From positions 1-9,191 of the forward strand of contig JAUHWE010000144.1 of NCBI GenBank assembly GCA_030424825.1: 9,191 bases of DNA. Direction: 5' to 3'. The stretch's first letter is position 1. The number at the start of each line of letters is the position of its first letter. A program made the translations under genes and the position numbers. Source of the DNA: Verrucomicrobiia bacterium. GTDB taxonomy: Bacteria; Verrucomicrobiota; Verrucomicrobiia; Opitutales; Opitutaceae. This document shows positions 1 through 6,340 of this stretch, piece by piece. A model generated the notes under the pieces. It made no database searches. It worked only from the letters and a program-made list of their open reading frames with translations, and had not been told where the DNA came from.

Positions 1-1080
1 GGGTGACGTGTTACCGGGTCCATGCCACGCTGTTCGCACGTTGAACCACTCCGCCAGTCGAGCCGTTTTCAGGGCCGGAGTGATTCCTCCTATCTGGGAA
101 ATGTGAATACGGATGAAGTCGATGAGCCGTTCCGTAATGAGACCCACCCATTCATGCGGGTTATTGAAAAGCTCACCCATGGCGATGGCGCATGAAGTTT
201 GCTGCCGCAACGTTTTGAAGTAGCCAATGTCCTCCGGAGCAAAGGGGTCTTCGATAAAGAAAGGACGATATTGCTCCAACTGCTTAACGAGGTTGATCGC
301 CTCGATCGGCGGGAGCAGTTCGTGTATGTCGTGCAAGAACTCCAATTCGTCCCCAAACTCCGTGCGGGCCATCTCGAACATTTCAGGAATCCGCTTCACA
401 TAAGGGCGGATCTCCATAACGGTATCAGTGGGCATACCAAATCCCGCCTTCTTGAAGTCGGGCTCGCCCTTCGCCAAATGCGGCGCCCCATAGCGTCCGA
501 GCTGTATCCGAATATGGCGAAAGCCCTCTTCCTTAAACTTGGAGATGCTCTCTTTGAGTTCGACAAAGTCCTGACCGCTGGCGTGCCCATAGCAATCCAC
601 CGCAAAGCGGCACTTTCCACCAAACAGCTGGTAGGCTGGCATCCCCGCCCGCTTTGCTTTGATATCCCACAACGCTTGGTCAAGACCCGCCAAAGCGGTA
701 TTGAGAATAGGTCCGTTCCGCCAATAGGTGCTGACGTTAACGGTTTGCCAAATGTCTTCGATGTTGTCTGGGTCTTTGCCGCGAAGCAACGGATCCAGAT
801 ATTCTTCTACCGCTGCAGTAATCGTCTTGTAACGCCGGATACCTGTGGCACATCCTATTCCATAGAGCCCTGGCTCACTGGTCTCGACCTTAACGACTCC
901 AATGCCCGTTCCATTGGGATAGGTATGGATGACCTTCACCTTGGTGATTTTGAGTTTTTCGCTATGCGGATTGGCGGCTTGGTAACGCTGGGCAATCGCA
1001 TCGTTTTGCCCGATAGAAGTGTTGAGCAGCCCGGTTCCTGTTCCGGCTGCCATCAAAGAAAGTGCCTGACGTCTGTTCAT
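1..1080 (-). CDS. Enolase-superfamily sugar-acid dehydratase, mannonate dehydratase/RspA type (partial, C-terminus outside window)
   Basis: The minus frame is open from an ATG at 1080 to the window edge, giving 360 residues without the C-terminus. The leader begins MNRRQALSLM followed by an Ala/Gly-rich stretch, a twin-arginine (Tat) type signal, so export to the periplasm is likely. Three metal ligands follow with exact ManD spacing: D251 in HDIHE, E277 in FIEDP and E303 in MGELFN, 26 residues apart each. H253 (the D-x-H histidine) is present, and H353 of the HGP motif lies 50 residues after E303. Enzymes of this subgroup use Mg to dehydrate D-mannonate or D-gluconate to 2-keto-3-deoxygluconate. 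The HG-x-x-D-x-SP motif reads HGPGNTSP here, with Pro355 where efficient ManDs carry Ala and Asn357 where Asp is usual, so the substrate and activity are uncertain. No Shine-Dalgarno site precedes the ATG. The sulfatase gene lies 148 bases upstream on the same strand, so both may serve one saccharide pathway. Confidence 0.88.
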   Translation of the reverse strand, partial: MNRRQALSLMAAGTGTGLLNTSIGQNDAIAQRYQAANPHSEKLKITKVKVIHTYPNGTGIGVVKVETSEPGLYGIGCATGIRRYKTITAAVEEYLDPLLRGKDPDNIEDIWQTVNVSTYWRNGPILNTALAGLDQALWDIKAKRAGMPAYQLFGGKCRFAVDCYGHASGQDFVELKESISKFKEEGFRHIRIQLGRYGAPHLAKGEPDFKKAGFGMPTDTVMEIRPYVKRIPEMFEMARTEFGDELEFLHDIHELLPPIEAINLVKQLEQYRPFFIEDPFAPEDIGYFKTLRQQTSCAIAMGELFNNPHEWVGLITERLIDFIRIHISQIGGITPALKTARLAEWFNVRTAWHGPGNTSP

Positions 1081-1124
1081 GCTTTAGTGGGGTTGTAATC
1101 TTTTGGGGTTAGAATGCTTGAGTA

Positions 1125-1151
1125 GTAGCGGGCAATCTCCGATTGCGCTCG
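1125..1151 (+). repeat. GTAG-led imperfect palindrome, possible REP-like element
   Basis: GTAG at 1125-1128 is followed by a perfect 6-bp inverted repeat, GCAATC (1132-1137) and GATTGC (1141-1146), with a 3-base loop. The flanking CGG and GCTCG can pair only with bulges. This resembles the GTAG-plus-hairpin elements further right but is less regular. It lies between the sulfatase stop and the dehydratase start. It could simply be an mRNA hairpin in a shared transcript. Confidence 0.35.
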
Positions 1152-1172
1152 CCATTCATTTTTTATTAGGGT

Positions 1173-1189
1173 CGTTCGAAAATCGAACG
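1173..1189. other. Perfect 7-bp inverted repeat between sulfatase and dehydratase genes
   Basis: CGTTCGA (1173-1179) and TCGAACG (1183-1189) are perfectly complementary around a 3-base loop. On the minus strand it begins 40 bases after the sulfatase stop codon. No T-run follows the stem in that direction, so it is not a standard intrinsic terminator. An mRNA 3'-end stabilising hairpin, a processing site or an operator are possible roles. Only the symmetry is directly seen. Confidence 0.5.
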
Positions 1190-1228
1190 CGCAGAATTGG
1201 ATTCTATTTCCTTCTACGGTCTATTTGA

Positions 1229-2776
1229 TCATTCATAATTCGGCTTTGCCAATCGATCCCAGGTGTCGGTATCCAGATAATTGGCTTGGGTCATTCGCAA
1301 CTGAGACTTCATCTTCTTAATGATTCCCGCCATGGCGGGATCGTTGTATCGATTCTTGAGCTCATGGGGATCGGTATCCAGATCAAAGAACTCCCAATAA
1401 TCCTGATCGCTATAATACTCGATCAGCTTGTAGCGGTCCCCCCGAATGCCTCGATGAGGACCGATTCGATGCGCTGTGAAGAAATTGAAGGAGGGATCGC
1501 TCAGGTCCGCTTGAGTAAAGTTCCGCAAAGTCCAGGAATTCTCGTAGTAGGAATAATAAACATGGTCCCGCCATTCAATATTTTTGCCTGTCACTAGAGG
1601 CCTGAGACTCTCCCCTTGCATCACATCCGGTATCTGGATACCCGCGAAATCCAGCAGCGTGGGGGCCACATCCACATTCATGATCATGCGCTCCTCCACT
1701 TGCCCCGCCTTGATCTCGTTCGGATATCGAGCCAGAAAGGGAATGCGCAGCGATGGCTCGTACATGAAGCGCTTGTCATACCATCCGTACTCCCCCAAGT
1801 AGAAGCCGTTGTCGGTCGTGTACACGACGAGCGTATTGTCGGTGAGACCGTTCTCGTCCAGGTAGTCCAAAATGCGCCCGAGCCCTTCATCGATACTCTG
1901 GACTGCCCGGTAGTGGTCCTTAACGAACCGCTGATAGATCCATTCTTTCTTCTCCCGCTCGGACATCCCGTCCAGCGCATCGCCATAGTCCTTGGCCAGG
2001 CTTTGCTCAAACTTCATGTCCGCCGCCTTTCCCGCTATGAGCCGCGTATCGTAGTCGTCATCGAAAGTCTCCGGATGGGGGAAGTCCTGGTCGTTGTAGA
2101 GATTTTGGTGGCGCGGGGCGGGCGTGAAGGGACGATGGGGTCCCTTGTGCTGATAAACGAGGCAGAATGGCTCTGCCTTGTCCACATCGCCGAGATACTT
2201 TAGCGCCAGATCGGTAATGATGTCAGTGACGTATCCTTTGAATGTTTTACGTGTCCCATTTTCGATCATCTCCGGATCAAAGTAGAGCCCCTGTCCCGGC
2301 AAAATGCACGAGTAGTCAAAACCACGTGGATCATGGGGCAGATGCCATTTACCGACGATCGCCGTCTGATACCCCGACTGCTGCAGAAGCTGAGGGAATG
2401 TCGGCAAATCCGGGTCCAGTTGCTCAATCCGGTCCTTAGATTCCGAATTGCCAAGGATGCCATTCACATTGGAAAGCGTACCCGTAAGGATCGTAGCCCG
2501 GGCAGGAGCGCAGAGCGCATTGGTGCAAAAGGCATTCTTGAACCATACACCCTCATGCCCTAGCCGGTCCAGATTTGGCGTATCGATAAGCGGATTCCCG
2601 GCAATGCTCATCTGGTGATGCGTATGGTCATCCGTCATCACGAAGATGATGTTGGGACGGCCCGCCGACCCCCTTCCGTCGCGGGGCCCAGAACTGCAGG
2701 AGACGCCCACAAAAAGCAGGATCAACGATCCGAGGATCAACCAAAACGAAAATTTCAATCGGGCAAAGGGTATCAT
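1229..2776 (-). CDS. Secreted or lipid-anchored sulfatase (type I, formylglycine-dependent)
   Basis: This 515-residue protein hydrolyses sulfate esters, probably on a polysaccharide or glycosaminoglycan-like chain. A hydrophobic leader covers residues 9-26 and ends at VSCSSG. A lipoprotein Cys27 is conceivable, but the lipobox is poor (Gly at -3). The catalytic motif CAPAR gives formylglycine Cys89 and Arg93, matured by a formylglycine-generating enzyme or anSME not seen here. D49 and D50 (MTDDH) and D322/N323 (DNG) are the expected calcium ligands. K143 and H145 (GKWH), H210 and H214 (HKGPH) and K335 (YDKRF) match other active-site positions. The C-terminal part carries the usual YKLIEY and FDLDTDPHELKN motifs. 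The overall style resembles N-acetylglucosamine-6-sulfatase or mucin-desulfating enzymes, but the subfamily is not certain. The frame extends upstream to a TTG at 2821. I prefer the ATG at 2776 because AAGGTG lies about 9 bases ahead and the leader is then compact. It is divergent from the DUF6250 gene. Confidence 0.93.
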   Translation of the reverse strand: MIPFARLKFSFWLILGSLILLFVGVSCSSGPRDGRGSAGRPNIIFVMTDDHTHHQMSIAGNPLIDTPNLDRLGHEGVWFKNAFCTNALCAPARATILTGTLSNVNGILGNSESKDRIEQLDPDLPTFPQLLQQSGYQTAIVGKWHLPHDPRGFDYSCILPGQGLYFDPEMIENGTRKTFKGYVTDIITDLALKYLGDVDKAEPFCLVYQHKGPHRPFTPAPRHQNLYNDQDFPHPETFDDDYDTRLIAGKAADMKFEQSLAKDYGDALDGMSEREKKEWIYQRFVKDHYRAVQSIDEGLGRILDYLDENGLTDNTLVVYTTDNGFYLGEYGWYDKRFMYEPSLRIPFLARYPNEIKAGQVEERMIMNVDVAPTLLDFAGIQIPDVMQGESLRPLVTGKNIEWRDHVYYSYYENSWTLRNFTQADLSDPSFNFFTAHRIGPHRGIRGDRYKLIEYYSDQDYWEFFDLDTDPHELKNRYNDPAMAGIIKKMKSQLRMTQANYLDTDTWDRLAKPNYE

Positions 2777-2960
2777 ATGGAAAAGCACCTTAATGACAGA
2801 AACGAGATCGCTGCGAGCCAATATTCTAGATAGGGAAAACTTGCGGGTATCGCCATTCCTCCCAACTTCCTAGAATCCGACGCCTACCGGATACTTTTTG
2901 TAATTTGCGGCTTTTCGCGTCTCACTAAAATTGCTAGACCCATCTATCATTAAAAACTCA
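2777..2960. promoter_or_regulatory. Divergent regulatory region between sulfatase and DUF6250 genes
   Basis: These 184 bases separate two outward-reading genes and must hold both promoters. ATTCTAG (2823-2829) and its perfect reverse complement CTAGAAT (2870-2876) form a 7-bp dyad with a 40-base spacer, a possible paired operator. For the plus gene, TAAAAT at 2926-2931 is a good -10 candidate. The best -35, TTGCGG at 2905-2910, sits 15 bases away, which is short. No Shine-Dalgarno sequence precedes the plus-strand ATG. No regulator gene is visible in the window. Confidence 0.4.
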
Positions 2961-4850
2961 ATGAGATCCACTCCCCTCACCCTACCGCTATCCGTGTTCT
3001 TTCTTGGCTTTGTGGTCCAATGTTCATCCCACGCAGCAGTCGCGCTCGACTACACCCGAGGAGAGGTCTTGTATCATAATAGCTTCGACAATGCTTCCAA
3101 TTGGGCGGTCGAGCAAATGCCCGGAGGATCGACCTCGATCGAGAAAGGGGTACTTGAAATCGATGATGCTAAAGGATGTACCGTATGGTTCAAAGAAAAG
3201 CTCTCCGGCCCCATCATCATCGAATACGAGGCCACCATGATCCAAGCCGGTGGACCCAATGACAATGCTCGCGACTTGAACTGCTTCTGGATGGCGATTG
3301 ACCCCAAATACCCCACCGATATCTTACGCGACACAGACCGCACAGGACAATTCCGGGACTACGACTCGCTTCGTCTCTACTATGTGGGCTACGGAGGTCA
3401 CAGGAATACTCAAACCCGTTTCCGTCGCTACAATGGACTGGGGGAACGACCGCTCCTTCCTCAACATGACCTCAACCGACCCGAGTTCATGATCACACCT
3501 AACCAGCCCCACCGTATCCAAATTGTGGTGATCGGAGGGCGTACGCAATACCTCAGGGACGGAGAAGTCATTTTTGATTTCCAAGACGACCTTCCCTATC
3601 AGCAGGGATGGTTCGGGTTTCGCACGGTAAGCAACCATATGCGTGTCCAAAACTTCAAAGTCACTCGAGCGATTCCGGGACCGAGTGTCGATGCGGACCC
3701 ACCTTTGATGCGGCTAGGCGCCTACCCTGAAGGCTATTCCATTCACCAAGTATCCGCTGGCGCAAGTCCTGCCATGCATGCCTACATGGACATTTGTCCA
3801 GAGAGTCCCGACGGAACGCAGATCACCTATTTCGAATTCGAAGACAAGGTCCCGGGCTGGGGACGGGTGGTGGTCGCCAATCGTGATGGGAGCGAACCGA
3901 AGTATATTAGCGAGCGAATCAAGGGCCACGACCACGACGGGGCCCGCCAGCAATGGATCGACAATGAACGCGTCATCTATGGAATCGAGGATGAAGAATG
4001 GTCGCTCATCTACCACCTTGCCGACCAGTCCAGCCGTAAAGTGAAAGGCCAAATTGGGATGGTTTCCGAGATACACGGCTTTGGGCTTTCCCACAACAAT
4101 TATCCAGCAAGCAAATACAAGGGATCGGATCGAAAACCCTCAGAGGTCATCCTCATGGACGTAGAAAATGGCGCTACCCAAACGCTTCTCAACAAGCAGC
4201 AAATGCTGGAGATACATCCCTACCGCTCTGTTATCGAATCACCCGAATTCCAGGATCTCGGCGTTTTCAAGCACCCCAAGTGGTCACCCGACGGAAGCCA
4301 GTTTTTCTGGGTGTACATGCTCGAGATCAAGGAAACTGAGCGCAAAGTCGTCAAATCAGCCCTACTCTCCGACCGGAAGGGAGAGCGCGTGCAATATGTT
4401 TCCGAGATCGGACAGCACCCGATGTGGCATACCTCCGACTCCCTCCTATCCTATGTCAGGCGCGATGGGTTCGACCACACCCACAATCCCTCCGCCCAGG
4501 ATATCATGGACCACCCCATCGACGGGTCGCCAGGAAAGCCGATCGTGAGCGAAGCGTTCGGGATCCACGGGTCTCACAGTCCAGATGGCAAGTACTTCGC
4601 GACCGATATCTTCGACTGGCCGGAAAAGGGAACTCACGCCGTATTGCTCTATGACATCGCAAGCGGCGACTACCGCGTCCTGGCTCGTATGAAACCCGAA
4701 ACGGGAGACCGGAAGAACTCCATGCACCCCCATCCCTCCTGGTCACGCGATGGCCAACGTATTTACTTTAATGGCACGATTGAAGGAACCCGGCGGCTCT
4801 GCTATATCGACCTGTCTCGGTTTGGGTTTCGACCGATTGAGAAACGATAG
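2961..4850 (+). CDS. Secreted DUF6250 plus TolB/PL22-like beta-propeller protein, candidate polysaccharide lyase or binding protein
   Basis: This 629-residue protein has a signal peptide of about 28 residues (hydrophobic core LSVFFLGFVV, possible cleavage after AVA). Residues about 30-236 match the DUF6250 type of concanavalin-like sandwich, with the hallmarks DLNCFWM (from D105), YYVGYGGHRNTQTRFRRY, YLRDG and GWFGFRT (from G216). Residues about 245-629 form TolB/PD40-like propeller blades with W-S-x-DG turns: HPKWSPDG (H438), GSHSPDG (from G538) and HPSWSRDG (from H591). Histidines recur at similar blade positions (H438, H486, H536, H539, H589, H591). Oligogalacturonate lyase (PL22) propellers bind Mn through histidines, so a lyase role is an inference and not a proven match. 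A binding or TolB-like scaffold role is the alternative. The frame reaches back to TTG at 2931, but the ATG gives a clean signal peptide. Its divergent neighbour is a sulfatase, which fits degradation of a sulfated acidic polysaccharide. Confidence 0.87.
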   Translation: MRSTPLTLPLSVFFLGFVVQCSSHAAVALDYTRGEVLYHNSFDNASNWAVEQMPGGSTSIEKGVLEIDDAKGCTVWFKEKLSGPIIIEYEATMIQAGGPNDNARDLNCFWMAIDPKYPTDILRDTDRTGQFRDYDSLRLYYVGYGGHRNTQTRFRRYNGLGERPLLPQHDLNRPEFMITPNQPHRIQIVVIGGRTQYLRDGEVIFDFQDDLPYQQGWFGFRTVSNHMRVQNFKVTRAIPGPSVDADPPLMRLGAYPEGYSIHQVSAGASPAMHAYMDICPESPDGTQITYFEFEDKVPGWGRVVVANRDGSEPKYISERIKGHDHDGARQQWIDNERVIYGIEDEEWSLIYHLADQSSRKVKGQIGMVSEIHGFGLSHNNYPASKYKGSDRKPSEVILMDVENGATQTLLNKQQMLEIHPYRSVIESPEFQDLGVFKHPKWSPDGSQFFWVYMLEIKETERKVVKSALLSDRKGERVQYVSEIGQHPMWHTSDSLLSYVRRDGFDHTHNPSAQDIMDHPIDGSPGKPIVSEAFGIHGSHSPDGKYFATDIFDWPEKGTHAVLLYDIASGDYRVLARMKPETGDRKNSMHPHPSWSRDGQRIYFNGTIEGTRRLCYIDLSRFGFRPIEKR

Positions 4851-4871
4851 CCCCAACTATATTTCAATTAA

Positions 4872-4895
4872 GGCTCTACGGCCCTAATGAGCCGT
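4872..4895 (+). terminator. Weak hairpins after the DUF6250/propeller gene
   Basis: Two overlapping, mutually exclusive stems start 21 bases after the stop codon: GGCTC (4872-4876) with GAGCC (4889-4893), and ACGGC (4878-4882) with GCCGT (4891-4895). No T-run follows, so this is at best a weak or Rho-assisted end. It runs directly into the repeat that starts at 4896. Confidence 0.25.
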
Positions 4896-4956
4896 GTGGG
4901 AGCGTCTTGACGTGACAGCACAAGTGCAAGCCACACGCCAATCGCAGCTCGGCGGG
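4896..4956 (+). repeat. Degenerate REPIN-like element, copy related to 6184-6247
   Basis: This stretch shares an ordered set of words with the element at 6184-6247. GTGGGAGC is at 4896 (GTAGGAGC there), ACGTGAC lies exactly 14 bases later as ACGTCAC does there, then GCAAGC (4926), ACA, and AATCGC followed by a GCT-containing end (4940). A short hairpin CGTC-TT-GACG sits just after the first word. The two are copies of one dispersed element, diverged and with small indels. It lies between the DUF6250 gene and the RRM gene's terminator and encodes nothing. Confidence 0.6.
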
Positions 4957-4984
4957 ACCATCGAGCTTTACCATTGCTACTCGC

Positions 4985-5016
4985 AAAAAAAGCCCCAACC
5001 GCTAATCGATTGGGAC
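4985..5016 (-). terminator. Intrinsic terminator of the RRM gene
   Basis: Read on the minus strand, the arms GTCCCAATCG (5016-5007) and CGGTTGGGGC (5001-4992) form a 10-bp stem with two G-U pairs and a 5-base loop. Seven T's follow at 4991-4985. It starts 26 bases after the RRM stop codon. This is a textbook Rho-independent terminator. Confidence 0.9.
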
Positions 5017-5041
5017 TCCAGAAATTTTCGATCACTCGATG

Positions 5042-5392
5042 TTAGCGTCTGCCGCGGAAGCCGCCGCCTCCGCCGCCACGATGACCACCGCCACCGCCGC
5101 GATTTCCACCGCCGCCGTAGCCGCCACCACCACCGCCGCCCTCGCGTGGCGCTCTTGGGGTAGCTTCGCGAACAGTGAGCTCACGCCCCTGTACATCGCG
5201 TCCGGCGAGTCCTTCAATGGCCGCGTTTGCTTCGTCCGCATTGTCCATTGTTACAAAAGCGAATCCGCGTGAGCGGCCTGTATCGCGATCTGTAATGAGC
5301 TTTATTTGAGCAACCGCTCCGTATTCTTCAAATGCGTCCTGCAGATCGCCTTCACTCGCGTCAAACGAGATGTTTCCAACGTATATTTCCAT
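5042..5392 (-). CDS. Glycine-rich RNA-binding protein with one RRM domain
   Basis: This 116-residue cytoplasmic protein is expected to bind single-stranded RNA and may act as an RNA chaperone or mRNA-stability factor. A single RRM spans residues 2-77, with RNP2 IYVGNI (3-8) and RNP1 RGFAFVTM (42-49), including aromatics Y4, F44 and F46 used for base stacking. From residue 84 the tail is almost only Gly, Arg, Tyr, Asn and His (RGG-like), ending FRGRR. This matches the cyanobacterial Rbp and plant GRP-like architecture, often cold- or stress-linked; no cold-shock leader can be seen here. It is a single-gene unit: the terminator follows at once, and the neighbouring TPR gene is divergent. The plus-strand Ala-rich frame opposite the tail is an antisense shadow of Gly codons. 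Confidence 0.95.
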   Translation of the reverse strand: MEIYVGNISFDASEGDLQDAFEEYGAVAQIKLITDRDTGRSRGFAFVTMDNADEANAAIEGLAGRDVQGRELTVREATPRAPREGGGGGGGYGGGGNRGGGGGHRGGGGGGFRGRR

Positions 5393-5395
5393 GAT

Positions 5396-5429
5396 ATTAT
5401 GATTTAACTAAAGCATCGGTCAATTTCAA
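5396..5429 (-). promoter_or_regulatory. Candidate promoter of the RRM gene with a very short leader
   Basis: On the minus strand, TTGACC (5423-5418) lies 16 bases from CATAAT (5401-5396). An overlapping alternative is TTGAAA (5429-5424) with TTAAAT (5407-5402), also spaced 16. Either would start transcription within about 10 bases of the ATG at 5392. No Shine-Dalgarno sequence is present, which fits a leaderless or near-leaderless mRNA. Confidence 0.4.
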
Positions 5430-5632
5430 AAAAGGCAGACTCAAACAGCGACGCTTAAAACCGGAATACACCCCGAGTCCCTGCGAAAAGCGAAGACTCA
5501 CACTAAGAGTTAGGCACAAAGCGGTATTTTTGGACTTTGGCGATCACAAAATTCACGTTAGCCGCATCGGGATTCAGACTCGGGGCATAGGTTGCTTGAT
5601 TCGGAAACCCAATCCTGTTGCATTCAAGATCA
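5430..5632. other. Intergenic gap between divergent RRM and TPR genes, no gene seen
   Basis: With the promoter region above, this makes a 240-base non-coding gap. I see no convincing reading frame, RNA gene or strong promoter for the TPR gene. The word GACTC recurs on the plus strand (5449, 5499, 5576). GAGTC (5474-5478) pairs with GACTC at 5499 as a weak 5-bp hairpin. Nothing further is supported. Confidence 0.5.
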
Positions 5633-6124
5633 ATGATTCGCACCAAAACGCGGCTTAAATACGCCAGTGGCTACTTGGATCTGGGCATGACTAAAGAGGC
5701 TGCCAAGGAACTCGAGGCCATTGAAGACAAGGAACAATTTCTTGGTGAGTACCTTTCCGTCCGCATCCGTCTCCACCTAGGAACAAAAAGGTGGAAGCAA
5801 ATGGAGCTGGCAGCCCAAAGACTTTCAGAGCTTGAACCCGAGAACCCGTATGGCTGGGTCAACTGGGCCTACGCGCTACGCGAGCGAAATCAGGTCAAAA
5901 AGGCCATGAGCGTCGCGGAGAACGGTCTGGAGTTCGTTCCGAAAGAAGCGCTGCTTTGGTTCAATTTTGCCTGTTACTGTTCGCTACTGGGAGAAGTCGA
6001 AGACGCCTCCCATCATCTAAACGAGGCTGTGCGTCTCGACAAAGCCTTCGAAGCAGAGGCCGTTGACGATCCCGACCTCGACAATCTATGGAAATGGATA
6101 CGTAGCAACGAGAACGCTTCCTAG
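5633..6124 (+). CDS. Small TPR-repeat protein
   Basis: This 163-residue protein has no signal peptide or membrane segment, so it is probably cytoplasmic. About four TPR-like helix pairs can be read: residues about 8-40 (YASGYLDLGMTKEAAKELEA), 41-71 (LSVRIRLHLG to LSELEPEN), 72-105 (PYGWVNWAYALRERNQ) and 106-139 (ALLWFNFACYCSLLGEVEDA). A short acidic end with DDPDLDNLW follows, a common cap in small bacterial TPR proteins. TPRs mediate protein-protein contacts; no partner is indicated. The frame opens at a TTG at 5618. I chose the in-frame ATG at 5633, but GGAAA ahead of the TTG means the longer form cannot be excluded. It stands alone, divergent from the RRM gene and followed by REP-like repeats. 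Confidence 0.85.
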   Translation: MIRTKTRLKYASGYLDLGMTKEAAKELEAIEDKEQFLGEYLSVRIRLHLGTKRWKQMELAAQRLSELEPENPYGWVNWAYALRERNQVKKAMSVAENGLEFVPKEALLWFNFACYCSLLGEVEDASHHLNEAVRLDKAFEAEAVDDPDLDNLWKWIRSNENAS

Positions 6125-6146
6125 TTCGGATCCCACAAGCCTATCC

Positions 6147-6171
6147 GTAGGGCTGGCGCTCGCGCCATGCC
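6147..6171 (+). repeat. Solo GTAG-plus-hairpin REP element
   Basis: GTAG (6147-6150) is immediately followed by a hairpin. Its left arm is GGCTGGCGC (6151-6159), the loop is TC, and the right arm is GCGCCA then GCC (6162-6167 and 6169-6171), with T6168 bulged. The first nine bases, GTAGGGCTG, are identical to both ends of the REPIN at 7616-7691. It lies 23 bases after the TPR stop codon. Confidence 0.7.
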
Positions 6172-6183
6172 GCGTAGTCAATT

Positions 6184-6247
6184 CGTAGGAGCAGATTTAC
6201 GTCACGGTCGGCAAGCACAAGAATCGCGGCTAAAGGCCGTTCCTAAT
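6184..6247 (+). repeat. Degenerate REPIN-like element with inverted ends
   Basis: GTAGGAGC (6185-6192) opens the element. The other end has the inverted form, TTCCTA at 6240-6245, beside CGGC-TAAAG-GCCG (6227-6239), which can form a 4-bp stem. The middle carries ACGTCAC (6199), GCAAGC (6211) and AATCGC (6222), in the same order as the copy at 4896-4956. It is non-coding and sits 12 bases from the solo REP at 6147-6171, a clustered arrangement typical of REP elements. Confidence 0.6.
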
Positions 6248-6299
6248 TCCCCCATTCCCTCCATCCGTAACCTACGAGCCCAAATTTCCTCAAAAAAAA

Positions 6300-6315
6300 T
6301 CAAACGATTGTTTGA
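6300..6315. promoter_or_regulatory. Inverted repeat upstream of the exported-protein gene, possible operator
   Basis: TCAAAC (6300-6305) and GTTTGA (6310-6315) are perfectly complementary with a 4-base spacer. The site lies 26 bases upstream of the -10 candidate at 6341, where a regulator dimer could bind. An A-rich tract (AAAAAAAA, 6292-6299) is directly upstream. Confidence 0.35.
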
Positions 6316-6340
6316 ATCCACTATCGTCTCTCGAACGTAT

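Noticed and set aside
199..1098. Long plus-strand frame of 299 residues
   Set aside because: It lies antisense to the dehydratase, whose frame carries the metal triad and HGP motif with exact family spacing; the plus product shows no recognisable motif.
2777..2821. TTG start at 2821 for the sulfatase
   Set aside because: It would add 15 residues ahead of a complete signal peptide. The ATG at 2776 has AAGGTG at suitable distance.
2931..2960. TTG start at 2931 for the DUF6250 protein
   Set aside because: It overlaps the -10 candidate TAAAAT, and the ATG at 2961 gives a clean signal peptide.
5118..5164. Tandem GGN-rich stretch that looks like a microsatellite or short CRISPR-like array
   Set aside because: The periodicity is only the Gly/Arg codon pattern of the RRM protein's tail; there are no constant repeats with unique spacers.
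5039..5272. Ala-rich plus-strand frame opposite the RRM gene
   Set aside because: It is the antisense reading of the GGC/GGT-rich glycine tail. The minus frame has intact RNP1 and RNP2 motifs, a promoter and a terminator.
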